A DNA stretch of 64,000 bases from Diospyros lotus (lineage: Eukaryota > Streptophyta > Magnoliopsida > Ericales > Ebenaceae), in NCBI RefSeq assembly GCF_014633365.1, contig NC_068341.1:44844044-44908043 (forward strand), read 5' to 3'. Within the stretch, counting starts at the first letter, position 1, and each line of letters begins with the position of its first letter. The notes under the pieces were generated by a model, which saw nothing but the letters and a program-made list of their open reading frames with translations, had not been told where the DNA came from and did no database searches. This document shows positions 12,266 through 25,300 of the stretch, in pieces. Both the position numbers and the translations under genes were made by a program.

Positions 12266-13180
12266 TACTCTTTTATTTTTTAAGATGAGATAAGAGAGCA
12301 AAAATGAGTGAGGAAAATGTAGTGGTAAAATTATTGATTTCACTTCATTTTTAAATGATAGGGGAGATTTTTGTAATTATGATAAATTTCAAATAGAGTA
12401 TGATTTATTCTATCTTTCTTTGTCATTATAATTATGTTAAGTCTAAGGGAGTGATTAGCATAATTTACTTTTTTCTTTTTCTCTCCCCCTCACCTTATTT
12501 ATATATGTTTTTGATGAAGTAAAGATCCTGTCACTAATTGAATTTATAAATTTTTTATAAAATATTAATTATGAATTATTTTAAAATAAATTTGAAAAGT
12601 TTACGGAAATAAAAATAATGAGATTCTTAATATGATACTTTTTAAGTGAAAGAAAGATTGAAAATATGTTAGCTATGAGAATTTGGATGGTTGTACATTT
12701 TTTTCCCTCTCCTTGAGATGTTTTTACACCCCTAAGGCTACGATGATAATAAGTCCCACCTATTCCTTTGTTGTGGAGATTTAAGTTAATTTGTTGTTAG
12801 TTAAGTTAAGCCTGGATTTACTTAGAATTCTATGGGAGGGCGGTGGTCCCTGCCTGACCTGAGGGCTCTTGTGTTGTGCTGGAAGGAAGGAAGCATCCGC
12901 GATGGCTGGCTGGCTGGCTAACTATAACTACTCTTGGACGCCCCAAGGAGAAGGGAAGAACACCATCAGGCGAACTACAAATGAGATCGACCGTCGAAAA
13001 CGAAAAGGCGATGAGGAATTAGTAGTATGGGAGGGAAGTTTGACGAGTCCACGCGAAGCTTCATTGTTAGTGGGTCAAACTCAAAATAGAAAATATAAGG
13101 CAAATTAAAAAATAAAAAGAAGACTTTTGCTCCTCCTCGATTCTGGATGAATTTGACAAAGGAGTTGGAGAAAGAAGACC

Positions 13181-13200
13181 AGAGAGAGAGAGAGAGAGAG
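13181..13200 (+). repeat. (AG)10 microsatellite in the MACPF-gene 5' region
   Basis: Perfect AG dinucleotide run about 200 bases upstream of the ATG at 13399. GA/CT repeats in plant 5' UTRs and core promoters can bind BPC/GAGA-type factors; whether this one does is not shown by the sequence. Confidence 0.8.
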
Positions 13201-13398
13201 AAAGAGTTGGTTGATTGTTTTGTCCATTCATATTCCCTTTTTCGTCCGCATCGAATTTGAGGGTTTCTAGGCGGCTGGGCTGAACCTGTCTTGCTCCGTC
13301 TCCGGCTTCCGTTTTGGTATTCTAAATTCGAAATTTTGGCTTTGTTTTCGGAATGAAGTGAGGGAGCTCGGGGGACGGTTTCTAGGAGAGGTAGCTAA

Positions 13399-16300
13399 AT
13401 GGCGGAAGCAGGTATTCGTGTTGCCAAGGAGAGAGGACTGCAACTGAGAGCGGCGGCCGAGGCGGCGATAGAGTCAATAGGGTTGGGATATGATCTGACG
13501 GTGGATTTGCGGCTCAAGTACTGCAAGAACAACCATTCTTGCGATGCCGATCCCCGCCTAATCACCATCGACATCGACGATAAGGTCCGTGATATTGCCA
13601 TTCCTGGCGGTATTCTAGTCCAAAATGTCTCCAAATCCATCAAGTGCGATAAAGGCGAAAGGTTGCGCTTCAGCTCCGATGTTCTCTCTTTCCAGCAGGT
13701 ACTATTCTCTTATTGTCTAACATTAATGTGCACCTGCACCATCTTCCTTGTCTTCGTGATTAGTTTGAAGCTGCAACACTGAGCTGTTACCTTGATGCAA
13801 TTCGTGGGTTGACCTAGGTCAAATTTACCACAATAATGCCTTGAGTGCTTTCTGAATCTGCGACTCATCTTCTGTATTATAGAAAGAAATCCTATACTAA
13901 TTGCTTACTACTACTGGTACTGCTTCGTTCGCTCTCACGCGCACACAAAAAGGAAAAAAGAAAAGGGGAAGAAGACATATATGCCATGCAATGATATACT
14001 ATTACTCTATTTAGTTGAAATATTCTGACAGGATGCTTCTTCCTGCCTGGTAGTATACAGAGTGCGGCTTCTGATTTGAGTTTGCTATTGATTTTCTTTC
14101 CCTCGGAAGTTGATGGCTATTTGCTTTTGCATTAAGTCCGATAGCTAGTTTTCCTAATGCATGTTTTATGGTTACTCTTCAAGACTACATCATATGAGTG
14201 TTAGGAGCTTTTTCTTCTCACTCATCTTGAGTGCATCTTTCTTTCTTCTATTATGAAAGTAAAATTGTGTTAGAATGATGAAGTGAAAATGCCACCCCCA
14301 GATAGTTTAAAGTCTTCCTGGGAGCTTGAATGCTGTTTTGAACCTAGTAACATCTAATTGTCACTTATGTATACGTCACATCTGTGTGTGTGTTTCACAC
14401 ATTTAAGAACATTGCCATATAGTAGTAACTACTAATTATGGAAGAAATGATATTTAAAGTGCTTTCTCAGAGTTAGGAGTAGATTGATGTGCATAACATT
14501 GGTATACATTAACTTTCTTGCACGGTTTTCCAAGTTTATGTGCATCTTTAACCATGTAAAATTCTTTTTGTTCAACTTTTAGATGTCAGAGCAGTTTAAC
14601 CAGGACCTCTCCCTTTCTGGTAAAATTCCCACGGGCCATTTCAATGCTGCTTTTGAATTTAGTGGTTGTTGGCAAAAGGATGCTGCCAACACAAAAGCTC
14701 TTGCTTTTGATGGAGTCTTCATTACACTATACAGTATTGTTCTAGAAAAATCTCAAGTAGCATTGCGGGATTATGTTAAGCAAGCTGTGCCATCATCATG
14801 GGATCCTGCTGCATTAGCAAGGTGAGTGAATGAATAGCTATTGCAAAATTCTACTTACAATTTAAAAATGAAGTTCTCCTTGATGAAATGCCGAGCTGCT
14901 TTCTAGTGATGGCTCGTAATAAGCACTGTGGAGCTGGTGTAACTGGTTTTGACTGTTAAATTATGTAGTTGCTACTAATTTGACAGTCTGCACTACTTTT
15001 GACTCCTTGTTGAAGAAGACTTGGAAAATAATGCTTTCAAGGCACATCAAATTTGGTCTAGGTTTGTGATCAATTTATAGAACAGTAATTTCCTTGTGTG
15101 AATCAATGATAAGTTTGAAATGAAAAATAATTGATAGATAATGAAGATACTATTTTGTTAGAATATATTTACATGAAAAATATTTTGTTACTGATATGTA
15201 ACAACACTATTTTTCCTTGCATTCTACAGCCACAGCTTCATGATGTATAGATAAATATGGTTGAATGCTTGGCGTATCAAAATCGTACTCTTTAGGATTT
15301 AGCGTATTGGCAAATTCATGCTTGGTTGGACCTAATCTCATGCCCATATCTATGGGCAAATGCAGAGAAATAGGGGATACGTATTGTTAAAAGAATGAGC
15401 TTATGGACATGATGGCATGCACTGCCAATTTTCTTAGAAAAATCAAACAGAAAGTGAATCTCAGTTTCAGATAGGTATCACAATAGGACAAGCCATCTAG
15501 TGTGGTTGACTAATGTGTGATGTGTGACATGGGTCATCATTATCATATATCAGATACGTGTCATGACCCTCATGGTCTGCCCTAGTAGTAATTCATGTAT
15601 CTGATGCGTGTCTTCTGATGCATGTCTTCTGATGTGTGTTGCATACACTTACAACAGCTTGTAGTACAAAATGTGCAATTTTTTCCTCATCAACACCTAG
15701 GATACACTCACTAAGATACATAAATTGCGAGCCAATTTTTAAAGTTAAAACAGCGTGAAGATGATGGGATAGAAAATATATAGAAATAATTATCTTGTAC
15801 ATCCTCGTACCTTGGACTAAACTGAAACATGGACACATTTGTTGAGCTTAAACCACAAATATTTCATGCTAGTTCAACATGAAAGATGTTTAAATATAAA
15901 GATAGATAATTTCATATTTTCACACATTAACAAGATCATTAACCAATTCATTTTTACAATTTAAAAGAAGCACTAATTTCTGATATTCATAGGAACACCC
16001 AAAGATGGGAGTAAAAATCTAAATTTCATCCTAGTTATCATAATGGGACGTGCCTCGTGGTTTGTTTCACTGATGTTTTGATGTGTTTCATGATCCATCA
16101 ATATCAAGCATGCCACTTAGTATTTAAGAAGTATTTTCATGTGTTTGACATCTATGTCTCTAATATATGTTGGATACATCTATGCTATCCATTTTGCAAT
16201 CTCCTTTCTTTATCACTTATTGCTGTCCAATCAAGCATGCAATTTTTTCCCCGTATCAAACATGTATGCTTTGGGTACATTCACTCAGGCATGTAACTTG

Positions 16301-19300
16301 GGAGTGAATTGTTGAAGGTAAAACAATGTGGATTTATTTAGGCTTCTTAAACTTAGCAACTTTAAAGTTTGAACTTCCAATTTTCTCATAGGTAGACCTT
16401 TGTGTGATACATATTAGAATGATAGAATCTATAAAATGATCTTTTACTATTTGCTATAATAAAATGTAATTATACCTTTATGATAGTGAAGAAACTATTG
16501 TTTTCATGGGTAAAAGGAAGACAAATTCATTATTTATATATTTATATATACACACATATGAATGTATATGTGTGTGCCTATTTGTAGTCATGGCAGTTCT
16601 ATTCCATCTCTTGTTTTCTGATATTGCCATATCAGCGTGTCTTTATCATGTTGTAGTCTTGTGTTATGCCAACTTCTTTATTTGCATATGTTGGCAACAA
16701 GCTGATGGGAGAATTATCAGAAGTCAAATTTCAAGTTGTTGTTCCATGTGCATGACCTTTATTCTGTAGCAATGAAAACAAGTTTCTGACATTCATGTTC
16801 CCACTACAGTGATCATTTGAGAAATGATAATTGAAATTGACTTGGCTTCTTGCCTGTATACTGTTTAGTAAAGCTTATTTGTCAGCATTCAAGCATGATA
16901 AAGTTTGATCATTTCAAATGATTGTTTCAGATATCAGTTATGCCCATTAAAAGTTTAGGCATAACTGATTAGTATTGATGCTAAGTTGAACTTATTACAA
17001 ATTTGATTCTGATGCTCAAATTATAGTGGCGTTGGGACTGCCAATTGAAGCAGTGATCTGGCAGGAATAAAGTTGATTCATTCTCTTCTTTTTTTTTTTT
17101 GGTTTGGTTATGAATTGTCAGGTTCATTGAGAGGTTTGGTACCCATGTTGTTGTTGGCGTCAAGATGGGGGGTAAGGATATTGTATACGTGAAGCAGCAG
17201 CATTCCTCCCCTCTTCAACCTGCTGATGTACTGAAGAGATTAAAGGAGGTGGCAGATAAGAGGTTTGGTGATGGAACTGGACAATATGACCCTCGAAAGG
17301 TGCATGAAACGGTTTGCATGTTGCTTTGCTTCCATGTATAAACTAATTTTTTGGATCTTAAAGGCACAAATATTGTGTAAAATATTCTAGCTACTTAAAC
17401 TCTAAAAGCAGGAGGAAAAGTTTTATTATGCCTTCTGCTAGATGAATATAAGGTAGTACTGATGATTCTTATGCAGAATCAAGAACTTCAGTAGGATGTA
17501 TAGAATCTCAAGATATTAATGTAATATTAAAATCTACTGGTTTTCCTTTTTTCTTTTTGGCTAGGTAAATCTATTGATTTTCAAATTGGTAAAGGATGTG
17601 CAAGTTTTTATAATCCAATTAAGCACTGGATGATAATTTTTTTATGTACTATTGAAATTCCTAAGATTTATATTTATGCAAATTTCATAACTCAGTGAAT
17701 TGCATATAATTTTCAAACCAAAGAGAACAAGTGAAACAAGAATAATGGCTAGGAAATATCAGCAAATTGTTAGTAACTGTTATTCTGAGAGAGAAAAGAT
17801 TCAAAAAGCACTTAATAGGAAATTGGAGCTTCTGTAGCTAAACATGCTATTTGTTAGTTCACGGAAATTGTGTGGTGTGTGACCGTGTCCATCAAGAACC
17901 ATCAAGAATTGGAAGCTTCTATATTCAATTTAGGAAACTTGCCTAAACCCATCTTAGGAAACTTTCCTAAGAGTGTAAATATCTTTGATTTTCTAGTGTA
18001 TAGCTTTGTTTCCTTTTTTGTATAGATGATGTAGTTTCCTATTTTTTGTACATACCTCTTCTATAAAGAGGCCTACCCATGTATCATTATCAAAAAAAGG
18101 ATATATTAATTCTTACATGGTATTAGAGCCTCTCCTTGCATCTAAACCCTAAAACGTGCCTTCATTGCACATCTCCATAACCCTCACGTCGCCTATGCAA
18201 TTCACGTCTCTGTCTCCCTCTCGTTTTTCCCCTTAGGCCTTCATTGCCACCTATCAATTCAATCTATTGAACATGTTGGAAGCATCAGAGACTAGCCCCT
18301 GCATGACCAGTGGCGAGACAACCCCATAAGACCAAGTGCTCGGTGTCAGTGCCGGTGTCAGTGCTGGTGTCGGTACTGGAACTAGTGTCAATGCAACAGT
18401 AGGCGAGCTACCAGGGATGCAACTTTCCTACCGTTTGGACGGTAGGAACTACCTACAATGGGCACAATTGGTTCAAACCTTTCTCAAAGGTCGAGGCAAG
18501 CTTGGTCATCTTACATCTCCTTCACCAAAGGTTGTGGATCCAGCTTTTCAGGCATGGGATGTAGAGGATTCTCTTATTATGTCATGACTATGGAATGCCA
18601 TGCAACCTGAGGTAAGTAGGAACTATATGTTTTTAAGTTCTGCTAAGGAGATTTGGGAGGTAGTTAAGAAAATCTACTCTAAAGTACAAGATGCATTAGT
18701 CATTTATAAAGTTAAAACCAAAATCAGTAATACTAAACAAGGAGCGATGTCTATCACTGAGTACTACAATTGTATGAATGGATTATGGTTGGAATTAGAC
18801 CAATACAAAAACATCAAGATGGTTTGCAGTGCTGATGTTGCAACCCTTAATCAAATAATTAAAGGAATAGGGTAGTCGAATTTTTGACTGGTCTTAACTC
18901 TGAGTTTGTCTTAACTCTGAGTTTGACCAAGTAAGGGTGCAGATTCTTTGTCGAGAGAAACACCCTTCTCTCAACGAGGTGTTTGCTATGGTAAGGAGTG
19001 AAGAAAACAGAAGGGTAGTAATGCTTAATGGGATTTACATTGAAGGATTGGCAATGGTGTCAAAAAAAGGGGAAGGGTCACAACCTAGATCTAGAAAATC
19101 AGGGGCTTAAGCAATGGCTAATAGTAGAGAGGGACTTTGGTGTACCTATTGCAAGAAGCCTCGACATACTAAGACGCTTCAAGCTCCACAAGAAGGAGGT
19201 CGTCTTAAACAAGAATGGGGGGTTTACAAACCCAACTGCAAGGCATCGAAACCAGTCCTACTTATCTCACAAGGGACAAGAAGAAGACAAGTCAATGGAA

Positions 19301-22300
19301 AAGCTAGAAGGAGATTCAAGTTCAGATCTCACCACACTCAATGCTGATGAGATCAACAAACTGAAATCTTTCCTAAAGACTATACAAGATGGAGCCTGCT
19401 CATTAGCACATCACGAACCCTCAGCAATTGCTCTTATTTTGTATTTTTTCCAGCCTTAAACACTGATAGGAATGATGTTTGGATCTTGGATTCAGGAGCT
19501 ACAAACCATATGACATCTAACTCCCATGTGTTTTCTACTTACTAGCCACTTAAGACCTCTAAACACATTACAATTGCTAATGGGACCTCAGTCCCTATCA
19601 TTGGACATGGCAGAGTTAATCTCAGCCTTGATATCTCCATTGACCATGTTCTTCATGTTCCCCAATTATCAACCAATCTCCTTCCTATCCACCAACTCAC
19701 CAAAGATCTACACTGCCATGCTATTTTTTCTTCTAATGTGTGTGAGTTTCAAGCAATAAGGACCGGGAAGAGGATTAGTGTTGCTAAGGAAAAGGGTGGG
19801 TTGTACTGCTTAACAAGAAAGGCTCCTTGTTCTCCTAGAAACTAGCTGGAGGTGGCTTGCTTCTCACAGGTTACAAGAAGTCATGAACAAATTTAGCTGC
19901 ATCACTATATTTAGCTGCATCAATATCGTTTAGGTCATCCTCCTTTTGTTTTGTTAAAGGCTATGTTTCCTACTCTATTTCTTTCCATTGACCCGAGTAT
20001 GTTTCATTGCGATGTATGTGTTATTTCTAAACAACATCATGTTTCTTTATCCAATTAGTAATAAACTCTACTCTACACCATTTGCATTGATTCACTCTGA
20101 TGTGTGGGACCCTTGTAGAATTCCTAACTATTTTGGAGCACGTTAGTTTATCTCCTTTATTGATGATTGTACCCGTATGACATGAGTTTTTTTGCTAAAA
20201 GACAAAGCAGTCACCAAAATAGTTTTGCCAACCTTTTGTAAAATGATTTTTACCCAATTTGGAACTCCTATAAAGAAATTCAGAATTGATAATGCTTGAG
20301 ATTATTTCAATCATCACATGCATCAATTTTTTCACACGAAGGAATTGTCCATAAATCTTCCTGTATAGATACTTCACAACAAAATAGAATAGCTGAAAGG
20401 AAGATGAGACATCTCCTTAATGTGGCTCGAGCCCTACTTCATTATCATAGGGTTCCTAAAAATTTTTGGGGGAAGACTGTCCTTACTGCAACATTTCTCA
20501 TTAATCGCATACCCACAAAAGTTCTAAACCAATAAAGTCCCCTTACATGTCTCACCACTCATTTCTCTGATTTCAATTTGCACACCTCTCTTCCTCTTAG
20601 AGTGTTTGGTTGAGTCTCCTTCATTCATATTTCCAAACACTGTTGGGATAAGCTTGATCCAAGGGCTGTCAAGTGTGTCTTTCTTGGGTATTCTCCCACA
20701 CAAAAATGGTATAAATGCTACGATCCCTTTACTTGCAAGCTATATGTTTCTAAAGATGTCACCTTTGTTGAGTCCACCCCATTTTTTGGTTTCTGTCCAA
20801 CTGGTCACCAAGGGGAGATGTCTTATGGTGACCCTACTAGTGATATCCTCTTTCCTACCCTTGTGTCTACCCCTTCGGATGACCCACAACCTAGCTTCTT
20901 CCAGCCTAAGTCTGATGAGATCAACCAAACTAGTCCAACTCCTCAAAATCCATCGCTTCTTCCCATTGATCTCTCCTTAGGTAGCCACAATCAGGATGAA
21001 TCCAATGAACAAATTGCCACCAAAGTTTGGTAACTCTAGTGAGGTACAAAGGGTCTCCATATGTTTACAAGCAGAAGCAACCTAGCCTAGAAACTCAACA
21101 TGCACCATCCTCCTCTCCTACTCAAGGTATGGATCACACACTACCTATGTCTACAGCCTCTATCAGCCCTATTGTTGATGATTTAGACCTGCCTATTGCA
21201 CTTAGAAAGGGATTTAGAAGTTGCACTCAACACTCAATGACCAATTACCTATCCTACCATCGCCTCTCCCAGAAAGGGATTTAGAAGTTGCACTCAACAC
21301 CCAATGACCAATTACCTATCTTACCATCGCTTCTTCCAAAAACATAGAAGCTTCCTGACATCTTTAGATTCAATTATCATTTCCAATTCAGTAACTGAGG
21401 CTCTAAGGGATTAGAATTGGAAGCAAGCTATGTTGGAGGAGATGAGTGCTTTAAAAAAGAACCATACATGTGATCTTGTGGCCAGACCTAAGGGGGTTAA
21501 TCCAGTTGGGTGTAGATGGATTTTTAATGTCAAGTACAAGACTGACGGGACCCTTGAAAGGTATAAGATTAGGCTGGTAGTTAAAGGCTACACACAATCT
21601 TATGGAGTTTATTATCTTGAAACATTTGCTTCAGTGGAAAAAATGACCACAATACGAATACTTCTCTCATTAGCAGTCTCATTTGAGTGGAGTCTTCAAG
21701 AGCTAGATGTAAAAAATGTATTCCTCCATGGGGACTTAGAGGAGGAAGTGTTTATGGACTTGCCACCAGGTTTTCAAGAAGGGCATGAAGGAAAGGTATG
21801 TCGGCTCAAGAAGGCCCTATATGGGCTCAAGCAGTCTCCTATGGCTTGGTTCAGGCGGTTTTCTAAAGCCATGAACACTATAGGATATGGCCAAAGTCGA
21901 GGGGACCACACTCTATTCATCAAACACTCAAAAGAGGGAAATGTTACAGTACTACTAGTATATGTTGATGACATGATAGTGACTGGCAATGATGAAGAAG
22001 AACAGAAAAAAACTCAAGGAAAGGCTATCTAAGGAATTTGAGATTAAAGACTTGGGTATACTCAAGTATTTTTTTGGAATTGAAGTGGCTTATTCCAAAG
22101 CAGATATTTTCATCTCTCAAAGGAAATATGCGTTGGATTTGTTGGCTGAAACAGGTTTAAGTGGAGGAAAAGGATCTAAAATCCCTATTGATCCTAATAG
22201 CAAGTTGTGGAACAACCCTAATAGTCAACCGGTGGACAAAGGACGGTACCAAAGGCTACTTGGGAGATTGATATTATCTCTCGCACACCAGACTATACAT

Positions 22301-25300
22301 TACTTTTGCAGTCAACCTGCTAAGCCAATTCATACACAACCCAGCCGAGGAGTATATGTTGGCTATTTGAAAAATCCTAAGTTACCTAAAGGCCACTCCA
22401 GGTAAGGAGATTCTATTTAAGGCAGGAAATAAGCTAAACCTCAGAGGATTTTCATATGTGGACTATGCTGGGTCCATGATTGATAGGAGATCTACAAGTA
22501 GATATTGTGGCTAGATCGAGTGCAAAGACAAAGTTTAGGGGTATGACCTTGGGTCTATGTGAAATTTTATGGCTGAGAATTGTCCTTGATGGGGATTCTA
22601 GTCCAAGACTCAATTGAGTTGTGGTGTGATAACTAATCAACAATTAGTATAACCCATAATCTGGCTCAACATGATCAGACCAAGCATGTTGAGGTAGACC
22701 GGCACTTCACAAAGGAGAAGTTGGAAGTTGGGCTCATCCATCTACCTTATGTTCCATTTGAGGAACAAGTTGCTAGTATATTGACCAAAGGGCTTCTGGT
22801 GAAACGGTTTGAAGAACTAGCAGGCAAACTGGGAATGTGGGATATACATTCTCCAAGTTGAGGAAGAGTGTTAGCTCACGGAAATTGTGTGGTGTGTGAC
22901 CACGCCCTTCAAGAATTGGAAGCTTTTATATTCTGCTTAGGAAACTTTCCTAAGAGTGTAAATATCTTTGATTTCCTAGTGTATAGCTTTGTTTCTTTTT
23001 TTGTATAGATGATCTAGTTTCCTATTTTCTGTACATACCTCTTCTATAAAGAGGCCTACCTGTGTATCATTATCAAAAAAGGATGTATTAATTCTTACAC
23101 TAATAGATTGTTTTTTTGAACTAAAAGTCCTATGATGTTGGAAAATTTGTACTAAGACTCGTTATAATGCTGGCTATGCTTAAAAAATAGGCTTCAAGAT
23201 TTTCATTTCAAAATGAAATATAGATGAAGCTTGTGTTGATGTCTTTCTCTAAAGGATGTATTCCCCACCACCCCACCTTCCCTCCTTGTAAGTTTTCTTT
23301 CAACTTGTTCAGAGCACCTACAGTTGCACATTTTGGTCTGTAAAGTGGCGAATCTAGTTTCAGTGAGCTCCAGCAAGGAATCATGTTCTCTCTAGAATAT
23401 GGTTTTTATGGTTCATCTGTCATCTTGACTAAAAAGAAAGGGGAAAAAGAAACAGCATTTGTCATCTCCACCATGAAGGAAAATGAAAAAACATCTTTCT
23501 GTCTGGTTAGAATATGTTTATTCAGGGGGAGGAAAGATTTGAAAAGGCTGCAATATGGGAACAGAGTTTACTGTTATTAGGAATGCTTTTGGAGAGTATT
23601 CTGACCAGAATTCCTATGTAGTTGATTGGAAAATTGTAGTAAGACCAGTCATAAGGCTGCCTATGCTCTAAAACGTAGGCTAAAAAATGTTCTTCCCATA
23701 TTGAAGTATAAAATCTTGTGTGACAGACCCCATCCTAGTCAGTAATTGCCTAGGTGTGGTGGTCTGGTGGGTCCCACTTTCCCCACTGAAGTGGTGCTCT
23801 TAAAAAATTTCTGCTATACTGCGTGGTTTGTTCCCATTCCCCCCTTTTCTTCACTTAGCAAATAAATAAATAAATAAAAGAAGTGTAAAATCTTGTATTG
23901 GTACTTCTTTCCGCTCACTGATATATCTCCTCGTCCCCCACTCTATTAATCCATCTTCTTTGAACTTCTTGATATGACTTAGGTAGGCATTTTGCTTTAC
24001 AAAGTGACTAATCGACTCAGTCTTCACTTAATATAAGTGCACGAATTATAAGAAAGCTCCTGCAAGCATCATAATGATGCCTAAAATATGTTTCCTATAT
24101 ATTCTTCTGTCAAATCGTCCAAAATAAAGAAGAAAAAAGCATTTATCATCTTGACCAAGAAGGGAGAAGAAAAAAGATCTTTAATGGTATTTTTCACTAT
24201 TTGTGATTAATATTTATCTTGGTTGAAGATGTGGCATCTGAATGCCTGGTTATTGTTCAAGGTTTTATACATGTGGCGCCAATCATTACTTCATGTACTG
24301 CATTGAAGAGGCAAATAAAGTATACCTGGCAGTGGCTGTGACTTCTTAAACTAACTTCTCTTTTATATTTTAGCTGGAGATCAAGGACCATGGTCTGACC
24401 TTCTTGGACTCCAGTGCAATGAGTTCTTACTCTCAGCAAGAGGTAAGAATTATGCAAAGATAAACACTTCTAAGTTTATTCTTCTACTTTTACTTCTATA
24501 AATTGCTAAATTTAAGTGCTTGATTGTGCTGAGTGACCCCATGCATATGTCGGAGACTCAGATTTGTATTATTGTAACCCAGGCACTGAATATTCAAAAT
24601 GTACATATCTACTCAAGGTTTTAAGCAACTTACAGGCTGGGTTTTCTTTTGGGAGCCTTATATATAGAATTTTTAATGCAGGATATTGCTTTTTTATGGA
24701 AGCGGAGAGGTGGAAATAATAATAAAAATATACCCCACGATAAGTGGTGTCAGACAGTCCAACTTGAGCCTGATGTGATCTCTCTGTCCCTCATTCCGAT
24801 ATCATCATTGTTGAGTGGTATTGATGGGAGTGGATTCTTGAGCCATGCAATTAATCTCTATCTACGTTGTAAGTAATAAAAGCCATTTCTTTATGCAATA
24901 GTTTGAAATATCATCGCTGTCTTATCATTAGTCTTTTATCAGTGGGTTTTTTCTTACAAAGACACTGAGTAATGTCACATGCCTATTAGACAATTTACGG
25001 CTAGTTGTAGTATGAAGTCGGTGTTAGAAAAATGCATCTCTGCCGTATATGCATAATTTAGAGTTATTTCATTTATTATGTCAACTTAGTCGCATATCTG
25101 GATACTTGAGAGCTAATTACTTCAAGGATTTTCTTTTTCTTTTCTTTAATCTACTTTACATGTTCTACTGTGACCATCTTCACTGTTCTATTGCATTTCA
25201 TTCTATGCAAAATCTATTATCTCATAAATTTTCTGTGATTAAAGCAATAGCAAGCATAAGATTTAAATTTTTAGACCCTTAACAGCGCTATTACTTCCAT

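Larger units (their letters stand above)
10769..13398. other. Intergenic region, DDT gene to MACPF gene
   Basis: 2.6 kb holding the DDT-gene 3' UTR (from 10769), AT-rich DNA, a foldback element (11868-12265) and the MACPF-gene promoter and 5' UTR toward the right. Composition changes from AT-rich to mixed near 12800. A weak TATA-like sequence (aaatataagg) occurs at about 13091-13100. I see no other gene: the open frame 12869-13108 has no recognisable domain and lies in the promoter/UTR zone. Confidence 0.5.
17852..23099 (+). mobile_element. Full-length Ty1/copia retrotransposon in MACPF intron 3, sense orientation
   Basis: It is bounded by two related LTRs (17852-18117 and 22869-23099), both starting tgttag and ending attcttaca. 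Flanking five-mers are ctatt and ctaat, a target duplication with one mismatch. The primer-binding site tggtattagagcc starts directly after the left LTR at 18118, and a purine-rich tract (gttgaggaagag) precedes the right LTR. Internal order is gag, protease, integrase, reverse transcriptase, RNase H. The left LTR is longer because of two short internal duplications (atcaag and aggaaactt pieces). The LTRs differ by roughly a dozen substitutions, mostly transitions, so the insertion is not recent. It is the only copia element here that shares its host gene's orientation. Confidence 0.92.
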
